This document shows positions 39,957-48,371 of a stretch of 64,000 nt of DNA, piece after piece. The notes under the pieces were generated by a model. The model was not told the DNA's origin, searched no databases, and saw nothing but the letters and a program-made list of their open reading frames with translations. The stretch is from assembly GCF_017355265.1 (NCBI RefSeq), contig NZ_JADIJQ010000011.1, forward strand, positions 39,252-103,251, given 5' to 3'. The translations under genes were made by a program, and so were the position numbers. This DNA comes from Tessaracoccus sp. SD287. GTDB taxonomy: Bacteria; Actinomycetota; Actinomycetes; Propionibacteriales; Propionibacteriaceae. The stretch's first letter is position 1, and each line of letters starts with the position of its first letter.

Positions 39957-40922
39957 ATGAGAAGCACTGTCTTCCACCTCGAGGTCAACGGCACGGGCAT
40001 GGGAGTGCGCCACTGGCTGCCCGACCAGGACCCCCGCGGCGTCGTCCAGGTCTGTCATGGCATGGCCGAGCACGGAGGGCGCTACGCCGAGCTCGCCCAG
40101 GCCCTGACCGACCAAGGCTGGGCGGTCATCGCCGGGGACCACCGCGGGCATGGCCGCACCGCCGAGTCCGCCACCGGACCCGGCCACCGCTTCGAGGTCG
40201 ACGGACTCGGCGCTCTTGGCCACGCCGCGGACAGCAATGGCTGGCGCACCCTGGTCGAGGACGCGCGGTCGGTCGCCCTGCACGCGGGGGTGCTCCACCC
40301 CGGGGTGCCCCGGGTGCTGCTCGGTCACAGCATGGGGTCGCTGCTGGCCCGCGACTACGCCATGCAGTGGGCCCACGACCTGGACGGGCTGGTGATCAGC
40401 GGCACCCCGCGGGCGCAGGGACTGATCGGGAAGGCGGGGCGACAGCTGGCCAGGACCATGGTCAGGACACGCGGACCCCGTAGCCGGGCGCACCTGTTGC
40501 ACCGGATGACCTTTGGCTCCTACAACAACCGGTTCAAGCCGACCCGCACGGAGTACGACTGGCTGAGCCGCGACCCCGAGGCCGTGGACGCCTACATCGC
40601 CGACCCGCAGTGCGGGTTCATCGCCACCAACGCGTTCTACGTCGACCTGGTCGACGGCCTCGAGCGGGTGAACCGTCCCAAGCTGGCCAAGGGCACCGGC
40701 AAGAAGCTGCCGATCCTGCTGCAGACCGGATCGGCAGACCCGGCCGGTGGCGAGCGGGCGGCCCGGGCCGTGAAAGCCGTGTACAAGGGCATCGGCAACC
40801 GGCACGTCACCCTGAAGACCTATCCCGGCGCCCGCCACGAGGTCTACCACGAGACCAACCGGGCCGAGGTCTTCCAGGATCTGGTCGACTGGTTGGACAC
40901 GCTGCCCGGGTCGAGGCAGTGA
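39957..40922 (+). CDS. Alpha/beta hydrolase, monoacylglycerol lipase-like
   Basis: The 321-residue protein resembles monoacylglycerol lipases and lysophospholipases of the Hydrolase_4 family. Conserved parts are VVQVCHGMAEHGGRYAELAQ (26-45), AGDHRGHGRTAES and the nucleophile elbow LLGHSMGSLLARDYA. The acid and histidine of the triad lie in LQTGSADPAGG and PGARHEVYHETN. No signal peptide is visible. The stop overlaps the sirtuin start as GTGA, so the two form an operon. Confidence 0.9.
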   Translation: MRSTVFHLEVNGTGMGVRHWLPDQDPRGVVQVCHGMAEHGGRYAELAQALTDQGWAVIAGDHRGHGRTAESATGPGHRFEVDGLGALGHAADSNGWRTLVEDARSVALHAGVLHPGVPRVLLGHSMGSLLARDYAMQWAHDLDGLVISGTPRAQGLIGKAGRQLARTMVRTRGPRSRAHLLHRMTFGSYNNRFKPTRTEYDWLSRDPEAVDAYIADPQCGFIATNAFYVDLVDGLERVNRPKLAKGTGKKLPILLQTGSADPAGGERAARAVKAVYKGIGNRHVTLKTYPGARHEVYHETNRAEVFQDLVDWLDTLPGSRQ

Positions 40923-41824
40923 CCGGCAGCCACCGGGTGGTGGGCACCCCACGGATGCTCGAGCGTGCCCTGGGTGAGTGGGAACCCACCCGGGTGCCCC
41001 GAGGGGTGCCCGACGACGCGTGGCAGGTACTCGGGACCGTCGGTTCCTGCGTGGTTCTCACCGGTGCGGGGGTCTCCACCGATTCCGGGGTGCCCGACTA
41101 CCGCGGCCGCAACGCCCCCCGGGGCAGCCCCATGCAGTTCGCAGACTTCGTCGCCAGCGCCGAGCACCGCCGCCGCTACTGGGCTCGCGGTTACCAGGGC
41201 TGGTCGGCCATGGACGTGGCCCGCCCGAACCGGGGCCACCAGGCGCTGGCTGCCTGGGAGGACGGTGACTGGCCCTGCCGACTGACCGGACTGATCACGC
41301 AGAACGTGGATGGTCTGCACGCGGCGGCCGGCAGCGAACGCCTGGTGGAACTGCACGGCAGCATCCACGACGTGGTCTGCCTCGACTGCGGTGCGCTGTC
41401 GGGCCGGCAACAGATGCAGGACCGGATGGCCGCGGCCAACCCCACCGTCAGGGTCACCCCCTGGCGGGGGCACCCTGAACTGCGTCCCGACGGTGACGCG
41501 ATGGTCGAGGACTGGGACGACTTCGTGGTGCCGGCGTGCCTGACCTGTGGGGGAGTGCTGAAACCCGACGTGGTCTTCTTCGGCGAGACCGTCCCTCGAC
41601 GGCGGGTCGATCAGGCGCGGGACTGGGTGGATTCCACCGAGGCCCTGCTGGTCGCCGGGTCGTCGCTGTCGGTGATGCCCGGGCTGCGGTTCGTCCGGCA
41701 GGCGGCTGCCCGGGGTGCGGCGATCATCATCATCAACCATGGGGCGACCCGCGGCGACGAGCTGGCCACCGTGCGACTGGACGGCCCCGTCAGTGACCTG
41801 CTGGAGGCACTGGTCGCGCCGTGA
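40919..41824 (+). CDS. Sirtuin, NAD-dependent protein deacylase
   Basis: The 301-residue protein is a SIR2-family deacylase. The NAD-binding loop is LTGAGVSTDSGVPDYRG (about 47-63), followed by ITQNVDGLHAAAGS and the catalytic histidine in ELHGSIHDVVC. The four zinc cysteines are in CLDC and CLTCGG, followed by LKPDVVFFGETVP. The last Rossmann part is LLVAGSSLSVMPGLRFVR. A long insertion between the zinc cysteine pairs (about 45 residues) is like that of class II actinobacterial sirtuins. It is translationally coupled to the lipase gene. Confidence 0.94.
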   Translation: MTGSHRVVGTPRMLERALGEWEPTRVPRGVPDDAWQVLGTVGSCVVLTGAGVSTDSGVPDYRGRNAPRGSPMQFADFVASAEHRRRYWARGYQGWSAMDVARPNRGHQALAAWEDGDWPCRLTGLITQNVDGLHAAAGSERLVELHGSIHDVVCLDCGALSGRQQMQDRMAAANPTVRVTPWRGHPELRPDGDAMVEDWDDFVVPACLTCGGVLKPDVVFFGETVPRRRVDQARDWVDSTEALLVAGSSLSVMPGLRFVRQAAARGAAIIIINHGATRGDELATVRLDGPVSDLLEALVAP

Positions 41825-41839
41825 TCGGGGCGGCCGGGC

Positions 41840-42691
41840 TCAGGCGATGCCTCGTCGGCTGAACGCCGTGCCCCGACGCAGGTGCCCCACCAGCAGGCAG
41901 ACCAGGTAGATGAGGAAGGACACCGTGGTCACGTAGGGGCTGATCGGCAGGCCGGGGCCGAGGGAGAGCAGGATGCCACCGACGGCAGCGGTCACGGCGA
42001 AGACCACCGACATGGCGGCCAGCACCACGGGGTGGGAGGTCACCCGGGCCGCCGCCGCGGTCGGAGTGATCAGCAGCGAGAGCACCAGCAGGGCGCCCAC
42101 CATCTGGACGGCCATCGCCGTGGTGAGGCCGAGGACCACCATGAAGACCACCGACAGGGCGCGCATCGGCACGCCGCGGGCGATGGCCACCTCGGGGTCG
42201 ACCGAGGCGAAGAACAGCGGACGCCAGATGATCGCCAGCGCCGCCGCCACGATCACCGCCACGACCGCCAGCGTCACCAGCTGGGTGTCGTCGACTGCCA
42301 CGATCTGGCCGGTGAGCAAGCCGAACTTGTTGGACGAGCGGCCCTTGTACAGCGACAGGAAGAGCACCCCCAGACCGAGCCCGAAGGGCAGGAAGATGCC
42401 GATCGCGGCATTGCGCTCACGGGAACGGGCGCCGAGCAAGCCCAGCAGCAGCGCCGCGACCACCGAGCCGATGATGGCCCCCGAGGCGACGTTCCAACCC
42501 AGGAACAGGGCTGCTGCGGCTCCGGCGAAGGACAGTTCGCTGGTGCCGTGGACGGCGAAGGACAGGTCGCGGGCGTGGATCATGGGCCCGATCAGTCCGG
42601 CCACCACGCCCAGGATCAGGCCGGCGACCAGGGAGCCCTGCACCAGCGGCACCAGCTCGGCGAAGTTCTCGAAGTTGATGATGGCATTCAC
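41840..42691 (-). CDS. znuB: Zinc/manganese ABC transporter permease
   Basis: The 283-residue permease is of the ABC-3 family used for zinc and manganese. Eight or nine helices are visible, with SLVAGLILGVVAGLIGPMIH near the start and the family-specific FAVHGTSELSFAGAAAALFL, VMVVLGLTTAMAVQMVGALL and LVLSLLITPTAAAARVTSHP. It is the last gene of a three-gene minus-strand operon (binding protein, ATPase, permease). Start and stop overlap the ATPase gene by four bases. Confidence 0.9.
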   Translation of the reverse strand: MNAIINFENFAELVPLVQGSLVAGLILGVVAGLIGPMIHARDLSFAVHGTSELSFAGAAAALFLGWNVASGAIIGSVVAALLLGLLGARSRERNAAIGIFLPFGLGLGVLFLSLYKGRSSNKFGLLTGQIVAVDDTQLVTLAVVAVIVAAALAIIWRPLFFASVDPEVAIARGVPMRALSVVFMVVLGLTTAMAVQMVGALLVLSLLITPTAAAARVTSHPVVLAAMSVVFAVTAAVGGILLSLGPGLPISPYVTTVSFLIYLVCLLVGHLRRGTAFSRRGIA

Positions 42692-43536
42692 GAGAACGGC
42701 ACCTCATCGGAGTGGTCGTGGTGGTGGGCATGGGAGTGCTCGTGGTCGTGGTGCGGTTCCTCCTCGGCACCGAAGACGACGATGCGGTTGCCATGGCGGA
42801 TCACCTCGATCGGGGAACCGTACAGCTCGGTGAGCGAACTGGAGGTGATCACCTGGTCGGGGGGACCCACCTTGGCGTTGCCCTTGGCGAAGTAGACGAC
42901 CCGGTCGACGATCGGAAGGATCGGGTTGATCTCATGGGTGACGAACAACACGGCGATCCGGTACTCCCGGCGCATCCGGTCGATCAGGTCGGTGACCGCC
43001 TGCTGGTGGGCCAGGTCGAGACTGAGCAGTGGTTCGTCGCAGAGCAGCACCGAGGGGCGGGTGACCAGCGCCTGGGCGATCCGCAGCCGCTGCTGCTCCC
43101 CGCCCGAGAGCACGCCAATCGGTTCGTTGGCGTAGTCGGCGGCGCCAACCAGTTCCAGGACCTCGTCGACGCGGCGGCGGCGTGCCCGGTTCGGCAGCGG
43201 CAGCCCCCAGCGGTCGCCGTCCAGACCGAAGCGGACCAGGTCGCGTCCGCGAACAGTGGCGCGACTGTCCAGGGTCTTCTGTTGGGGCACGTAACCAATG
43301 CGGCGCGAGCCCAGCCGGACCGGTTCACCGACGACGTGCACCTGCCCATGCGCCAACGGCACCTGGCCCAGCAGCACCCTCAACAGGGTCGTCTTGCCGG
43401 CACCGTTGGGGCCGAGCACGGCGACGAACTCGCCCGGCTCGATGTCGATGGACAGGTCGTCCCACAGCGGACGACCGCCGAACGCCACGCACGCCTTGCT
43501 GATCCGCACCGCAGGTGCACTCGCCGGGGTGGACAT
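42688..43536 (-). CDS. znuC: Zinc/manganese ABC transporter ATPase with His-rich tail
   Basis: The 282-residue ATPase has Walker A GPNGAGKTT, the signature LSGGEQQRLRIAQAL and Walker B VLLCDEPLLSLD, placing it in the ABC-3/ZnuC group. Unusually, the last 25 residues form a metal-binding-like tail (HHDHEHSHAHHHDHSD) not needed for ATP hydrolysis. Such tails usually buffer or sense zinc. This supports zinc rather than manganese as the substrate. Coupling to the binding-protein gene is by a shared base at the junction. Confidence 0.9.
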   Translation of the reverse strand: MSTPASAPAVRISKACVAFGGRPLWDDLSIDIEPGEFVAVLGPNGAGKTTLLRVLLGQVPLAHGQVHVVGEPVRLGSRRIGYVPQQKTLDSRATVRGRDLVRFGLDGDRWGLPLPNRARRRRVDEVLELVGAADYANEPIGVLSGGEQQRLRIAQALVTRPSVLLCDEPLLSLDLAHQQAVTDLIDRMRREYRIAVLFVTHEINPILPIVDRVVYFAKGNAKVGPPDQVITSSSLTELYGSPIEVIRHGNRIVVFGAEEEPHHDHEHSHAHHHDHSDEVPFS

Positions 43537-44423
43537 CAGGCGGTCAGCGCGTCGACGGCGTTGCCGATCATGGTGACGTAGTCGTCGACGCCCTCCGGGA
43601 AGGTCTCGTACACCTTGACGATCCTGGCCCCGGTCTCGGTGGCGCGCGCCACCAGACGCTTCGAGACGGCGTCCTCGGTCTGGCCGTTCACGACGAGCAC
43701 GCGAGCCTCGGTGCCGACCAGTTGCCGGGTGGCCTCAATGACCGCCACCGAGGGGCCCGACTCCGACTCCGACTGGCGGATGAAGTCGGCGGGGGTGACG
43801 TCGGTCAGGCCCAGGTCGGCCAACAGGTACTCGGCCACCGACTCGGTGCTGACCACCTTGGCGCCGCCATGGGCGGCCGCCCAGTCGCGGGCGCGCTGCA
43901 GCAGCGCGTCGATCTGGGCGGTGAACGCCTCGGCATTGCGCGTGTAGGTCTGGGCGTTGGCGGCATCCAGCACCCCGAGCTCCCGGGCGACCGCCTCGGC
44001 GACAGCCTTGGTCGTGTCGAGGTCGTAGAAGACGTGCTCGTTGGCTGCCTCGGCGTGACCCCCCTGGACGAAGGCGTCGACCACCACGGGGGGCTGGTCG
44101 ACCGACTGCACCAGCGCCAGGGCCCAGGCGTCGTAGCCGCCGCCGTTGAGAACTGCCACACCGGCCCGCGACATGCTCAGCTTGTCCTGCGCGCTGGCCT
44201 CGTAGTCATGGGGGTCCTGGTCAGGACTCATGATCGGGCTGGTCACCTCGACGCGGTCACCACCGACTGCCTGGGCAATCGACGCCCAGACGATGGTGGA
44301 CGCAAAGACGCGCGCACGGTCAGAGGATGACTCCTGGGTGGTGCCACTGCTGCAGCCGGCCGCAGCCATGCCGACCACGGCAGCCAGACCGAACAGTCCG
44401 CGGCGGGTGACGGTGTGGTTCAT
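43536..44423 (-). CDS. znuA: Zinc-binding lipoprotein of ABC transporter
   Basis: The 295-residue cluster A-I binding protein starts MNHTVTRRGLFGLAAVVGMA and is lipidated at C24 (AAGCSSG). Metal ligands expected in this family are visible in SPDQDPHDYEASAQDK (histidine), EHVFYDLDTTKAVAEA (histidine) and an aspartate region close to the C-terminus. The long His-rich loop of E. coli ZnuA is absent; the His-rich segment sits on the ATPase instead. It is the first gene of the operon, and its promoter region carries a Zur-like box. Confidence 0.88.
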   Translation of the reverse strand: MNHTVTRRGLFGLAAVVGMAAAGCSSGTTQESSSDRARVFASTIVWASIAQAVGGDRVEVTSPIMSPDQDPHDYEASAQDKLSMSRAGVAVLNGGGYDAWALALVQSVDQPPVVVDAFVQGGHAEAANEHVFYDLDTTKAVAEAVARELGVLDAANAQTYTRNAEAFTAQIDALLQRARDWAAAHGGAKVVSTESVAEYLLADLGLTDVTPADFIRQSESESGPSVAVIEATRQLVGTEARVLVVNGQTEDAVSKRLVARATETGARIVKVYETFPEGVDDYVTMIGNAVDALTA

Positions 44424-44438
44424 GATCCTCCAAGCTAT

Positions 44439-44453
44439 TGATAACGATTATCA
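44439..44453. promoter_or_regulatory. Zur-like box before the zinc transporter operon
   Basis: TGATAA-CGA-TTATCA is a perfect 15-base palindrome centred 23 bases upstream of the binding-protein ATG. It resembles the consensus of actinobacterial Zur repressors. It is the most AT-rich stretch in the neighbourhood. It probably shuts the operon off when zinc is ample. Confidence 0.75.
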
Positions 44454-44525
44454 TAAGGGGATGCGCCTGCCGCTGCAAACCGCCCCGGGTCGCACGCCGG
44501 GCCTCGCAGCCGCGACACTGGTCCG

Positions 44526-45548
44526 GTGACCACCGTGACGACCAAGGCCCCACCGACCCACCACTGGCTCCGCAGCAGGGGACCGGGGGTGGCGCTGGCG
44601 GCGCTGGGCGCGGCCCTCGGGTTCGCGCTGCACCACTGGGTTCCCGGCATCCAGGCCGGCACGGTCGCGGTGGCCCTGGGTGCCCTGCTGGTCAACCTCG
44701 GGCTGATCCCAGCCGCGGCCGAACCGGGGCTGGCCTTTGCCAGCAAGAAGCTGTTGCGCCTGGCCGTCGTCCTGCTCGGCTTCGCCCTGTCGCTGCGCGA
44801 GGTGGCCGCACTCGGTGGTCCCGGGCTGCTGGTGGTGCTGCTCACCGTCGGGTGCGCCTTCGGGGGCACGTTGCTGCTCGCCCGGCTCCTCAAGGTGCCC
44901 GCGGCGACCGGTCTGCTGGTGGCGACGGGATTCTCGATCTGCGGTGCCTCCGCGATCGCCGCCATGGAACCGCTGGCCAGGGGCAGGAAACAGGACACCG
45001 CCGTCGCCGTCTCGCTGGTGACGCTGTGCGGGACCCTGGCCATCGTCGTGGCCCCACTGTTGCGATTCCCGCTGGGGCTGGACGATCCCACCGTCTTCGG
45101 GCAATGGGTCGGTGCCTCGGTGCACGACGTGGGGCAGACGGTCGCCACGGCCAACACCGTGCCGGGCAGCCTCGAGTCGGCGGTCATCGTCAAGCTGACC
45201 CGGGTGATCCTGCTCGCGCCCATGGTGCTCGGCGTCGGCATGGTCATGCACCGGCGGCTGCGTGACGACCGGGTGGAGGCCGGTGGGCGGCCACCCGTGG
45301 TGCCACTGTTCGTGGCCGGGTTCCTGGCCGTCATCGTGGTGAACACCCTGGTCAGCCTGCCCGAGTCCCTGCTGGCCGTGGCCGCGTTCACGCACCAGGC
45401 CCTGCTGGCCGTCGCCCTGTTCGCGCTGGGCACCGGCATCCACTGGAGGGTGCTGCGACGGGCAGGCGGACGCTCCCTGATGCTGGGTCTGCTGGCGTGG
45501 CTGCTGGTGGCCTCAGTCGCCTACGCCGGGGTCAGGCTCATCAGCTGA
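44526..45548 (+). CDS. YeiH family (UPF0324) membrane protein
   Basis: The 340-residue polytopic protein belongs to the Cons_hypoth698 family, named putative sulfate exporters without strong proof. About ten helices are visible. The family motif GFSICGASAIAAMEPL (about residues 136-151) and the conserved VGASVHDVGQTVATANTV near residue 200 are present. The GTG at 44526 has GACACT six bases upstream and no ribosome-binding site, so it may be leaderless. It is divergent from the zinc operon and its 3' end overlaps the isochorismatase gene by 36 bases. Confidence 0.9.
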   Translation: MTTVTTKAPPTHHWLRSRGPGVALAALGAALGFALHHWVPGIQAGTVAVALGALLVNLGLIPAAAEPGLAFASKKLLRLAVVLLGFALSLREVAALGGPGLLVVLLTVGCAFGGTLLLARLLKVPAATGLLVATGFSICGASAIAAMEPLARGRKQDTAVAVSLVTLCGTLAIVVAPLLRFPLGLDDPTVFGQWVGASVHDVGQTVATANTVPGSLESAVIVKLTRVILLAPMVLGVGMVMHRRLRDDRVEAGGRPPVVPLFVAGFLAVIVVNTLVSLPESLLAVAAFTHQALLAVALFALGTGIHWRVLRRAGGRSLMLGLLAWLLVASVAYAGVRLIS

Positions 45549-46136
45549 GGCTGACGGGGCCAGACCGCTGGTCGGCAGCACCCACAACTGCGGGGCGTAC
45601 AGCGCCATCACGTCCAGCGCCTTCTGGTGGTTGAGCGCCGACGAGCCCGCGCAGGCGTCGGCGATGACGGTGACCGTGGCACCGTCGTCGACGGCGGCCA
45701 GCGCGGTCGACAGCACGCAGCAGTCGGTGGACACCCCCGCGAGCACCAGGTGGGGGTTCGCCCCCGTGATCGCCAGCAGGTCGGGCCCGTACTTGCCGAA
45801 GGTGCGCTGGTCGAGGGTGCCGCCCACCGTGACCCCGGAGGCGTCGATGGCCGCCGCCGAACCCACCAGGGCGAACAGTTCGTGGTTGTCGTCCTGGTCG
45901 GCGAAGCTGAAGGTCTCGAAGTACTGCCGCCAGGACCCGGCACGGTCGCGGGCGGGCAACCAGCGGGTGAGCACCACGCGTCCGGCGAAGTGCTCGGCCA
46001 GGGCCCGGACCGGGGCGACCGTGGCGGCGAACTCGGGGGCGCACCAGGTGCTGCCGGGGTCGGCGAAGATGCGCTGGTGGTCGATGACCACCAACCAGGC
46101 CTGGTCGGGGTCGGGCAGCACCGCTTCGGTGGTCAT
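45513..46136 (-). CDS. Isochorismatase family cysteine hydrolase
   Basis: The 207-residue protein has the D-K-C triad of cysteine amidohydrolases: aspartate in WLVVIDHQRIFADPG, lysine in TFGKYGPDLLAI and the cysteine in LAGVSTDCCVLSTALAA. Nicotinamidases, ureidoacrylate hydrolases and N-carbamoyl hydrolases share this core. The start overlaps the stop of the NCS1 permease gene (ATGA), so it probably acts on a compound carried by that permease, such as a purine, pyrimidine or hydantoin breakdown product. The specific substrate cannot be inferred. Confidence 0.88.
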   Translation of the reverse strand: MTTEAVLPDPDQAWLVVIDHQRIFADPGSTWCAPEFAATVAPVRALAEHFAGRVVLTRWLPARDRAGSWRQYFETFSFADQDDNHELFALVGSAAAIDASGVTVGGTLDQRTFGKYGPDLLAITGANPHLVLAGVSTDCCVLSTALAAVDDGATVTVIADACAGSSALNHQKALDVMALYAPQLWVLPTSGLAPSASADEPDPGVGD

Positions 46137-47662
46137 CGCGATGCCACCTGGTCGGACTCCTGGCGACGGACCACCCCGCGACGCGCCAGCAGGGTGACCA
46201 CGAAGCCGAGCGCCAGTGAGACCAGCACGCCCAGGTTGGCCCACGGCCAGTTGCCCTCCCAGGTGGGCACCCCGTCGACGGCCACCTTCTTGCCCAGTCC
46301 GAGCGGCTCGAGCAGGTAGCCCTGCCAGTTGTTCCAGGCTGCGTCGGCGGCGAAGGAGTTGACCACCAGGCCCCAGCCGATGATGGTGGCCACGACCATG
46401 GTGGCGATGGAGACCCAGTCAACCGAGCCGTAGCGGCCGCGGGAGTCGAACAGGGCCCGCTCGTCGTAGGGTTTGCGGCGCAGCGCGATGTCGGCGCACA
46501 TGATGCCTGCCCACGCCGCCAGCGGCACGCCCAGGGTGATCAGGAAGCTCTGGAACGGTCCCAGGAAGTCGGTGGCGAAGAAGACCACCCAGATCGTGCC
46601 CAGGGTCAGGATCACCCCGTCGACACCGGCGGCCACCGGACGAGGAATCCTGATGCCCAGGCTGAGCAGGGTCAGGCCCGAGGAGTAGATGCCGAGCACG
46701 GCGCCGCTGATCAGGGTCAGGATGGCCACGACCAGGAATGGCAGCAGCACCCAGCGGGGCAGCAGCTGGGCCAGCGCACCGATGGGGTCACCGCCGACGG
46801 CCGAGGCGTAGTCGGGGCTGGAACCGACCAGCAGCAGACCGAAGACCACCAGCAGCACCGGTGCCACCGAGCCGCCGAAGGTGTTCCAGAAGACGATGGC
46901 GCCGGCACCGGCCCGGCGGCTCTGGTAGCGCGACCAGTCGGCAGCAATGTTGACCCAGCCGAGACCGAAACCGGTCATCACCATCACCAGCGCGCCGACG
47001 GCGTTCTGCCACGCGCCAGCGGGGTGGTTGTCCATCACGCTGGTCCAGCTGATCTTCGGGATGGTCAGGATCATGAACAGGATCGTGAAGGCGCCGGTGA
47101 CCCAGGTCAGCACCGACTGCAGCTTCATGATGGTGTGGTAGCCCAGCACCGAGGCGACCACGACGATGGCGGCGATCACCAGGCAGGCGATCACCTGGGT
47201 GGTGGTGCCGTGGGTCCAGCCCAGCGCGTCGAAGACGGTGGCGGTGGCCAGGGTGGCGACGATGGTCAGGCTCGTCTCCCAACCGATCGAGGTGATCCAC
47301 GAGACCAGACCGGGAACCTTTTGACCCTGGACGCCGAAGGCGGCGCGGCTGAGCACCATGGTGGGAACCGAGCCGCGCTTGCCGGCGATGGCGATGACGC
47401 CGCAGATCAGGAAGCTGAAGATGATGCCGAGGACGGCAACCAGGGTGGCCTGCCAGAACGAGATGCCGAAGCCCAGCAGGAACCCTCCGTAGCTCATCCC
47501 GAAGACGCTGACATTGGCGGCGAACCAGGGCATGAACAGGTCACGGGGTCTGGCAGTGCGGTCTGCCTCGGCGATCACGTCGATGCCCTGGAGTTCGATC
47601 AGCCCCGGACGGGTCGACCCGGTGGTCGCGTCCGTGGTCGAAGTCGCGTTGTCGGCGGTCAT
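46133..47662 (-). CDS. NCS1 family nucleobase/hydantoin permease
   Basis: The 509-residue permease has twelve helices in the CodB/NCS1 pattern. It shows RPRDLFMPWFAANVSVFGMS (39-58), the loop GKRGSVPTMVLSRAAFGVQG, SWITSIGWETSLTIVATLAT, TGFGLGWVNIAADWSRYQSR and a cytoplasmic RRKPYDERALFDSRGRYG loop. It should bring nucleobases or related compounds into the cell by cation symport. It is the first gene of a two-gene operon with the isochorismatase. The TAGATT -10 lies six bases before the ATG. Confidence 0.92.
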   Translation of the reverse strand: MTADNATSTTDATTGSTRPGLIELQGIDVIAEADRTARPRDLFMPWFAANVSVFGMSYGGFLLGFGISFWQATLVAVLGIIFSFLICGVIAIAGKRGSVPTMVLSRAAFGVQGQKVPGLVSWITSIGWETSLTIVATLATATVFDALGWTHGTTTQVIACLVIAAIVVVASVLGYHTIMKLQSVLTWVTGAFTILFMILTIPKISWTSVMDNHPAGAWQNAVGALVMVMTGFGLGWVNIAADWSRYQSRRAGAGAIVFWNTFGGSVAPVLLVVFGLLLVGSSPDYASAVGGDPIGALAQLLPRWVLLPFLVVAILTLISGAVLGIYSSGLTLLSLGIRIPRPVAAGVDGVILTLGTIWVVFFATDFLGPFQSFLITLGVPLAAWAGIMCADIALRRKPYDERALFDSRGRYGSVDWVSIATMVVATIIGWGLVVNSFAADAAWNNWQGYLLEPLGLGKKVAVDGVPTWEGNWPWANLGVLVSLALGFVVTLLARRGVVRRQESDQVASR

Positions 47663-47668
47663 GCAGGA

Positions 47669-47674
47669 AATCTA
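47669..47674 (-). promoter_or_regulatory. -10 hexamer of the NCS1 permease gene, leaderless
   Basis: On the minus strand TAGATT is followed by six bases and the ATG at 47662. Confidence 0.55.
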
Positions 47675-47708
47675 GCGGCTCGGTGCTGTGACGACCATCA
47701 CCCTCGGA

Positions 47709-48251
47709 TCAGTCCGCGCGGGAATCCTCAAAGGTCAGGGTCACGAAGACCACGTCGAGCCAACGGCCGAACTTGCGGCCCACCTCGTCGAGTCGGCCGG
47801 CCACCGTGAACCCCAACTGCTCGTGGAACAGGATGCTGGCCTCGTTGGTGGCATCGACGACCCCCACCATGACGTGCACCCCGCGGCCGCGGGCGTGGTC
47901 GATCAGGGCCGACATCAACATTCGTCCCACTCCGCCCGCGCGCCGGTCGGGGGACACGTAGACCGAGTGCTCCACGGTGAAGTCATAGCCCGCCTTGTCG
48001 CGGAAGCTGCCGTAGGTCGCGAAGCCGACCACCATCGGCGCCGTCGGGCTGCCGGGGGTGGTGGCGTCGGTGAACTCGGCCACCATGACCGGGAACTGGC
48101 GGCGCTGCTTGCCCTCGAACCAGGCGAGTCGGTCGGCCACGCTGACTGGGGCCAGGTCGTAACTGGCGGTCGTCCCGACGCCGGATTCGTTGTAGATCGC
48201 GGTGATGGCGGGGACATCCTGGGCGCTCGCCGTGCGGATCGTCAGAGGCAT
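47709..48251 (-). CDS. GNAT N-acetyltransferase, phosphinothricin acetyltransferase-like
   Basis: The 180-residue protein has the GNAT fold. It shows IRTASAQDVPAITAIYNESG (5-24), the beta-strand VEHSVYVSPDRRAGGVGRML with the acetyl-CoA pyrophosphate loop and ASILFHEQLGFTVAGRLDEV. The layout matches phosphinothricin/methionine sulfone acetyltransferases, which detoxify glutamate analogues; the substrate here is not proven. The ATG at 48251 is used. A long frame continuing upstream overlaps the MFS gene in shadow and is rejected. Confidence 0.9.
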   Translation of the reverse strand: MPLTIRTASAQDVPAITAIYNESGVGTTASYDLAPVSVADRLAWFEGKQRRQFPVMVAEFTDATTPGSPTAPMVVGFATYGSFRDKAGYDFTVEHSVYVSPDRRAGGVGRMLMSALIDHARGRGVHVMVGVVDATNEASILFHEQLGFTVAGRLDEVGRKFGRWLDVVFVTLTFEDSRAD

Positions 48252-48371
48252 GGCGGTGAGATTACTCCGCGTGGCACGGGCGCGGGGCACTGTGGGGGCC
48301 GATGCCGGGACGGACTCGTGGCAGACTTCACCTCGCGCTGCCCGACCCGCCCACCTGGAGCACCGGTTGAC

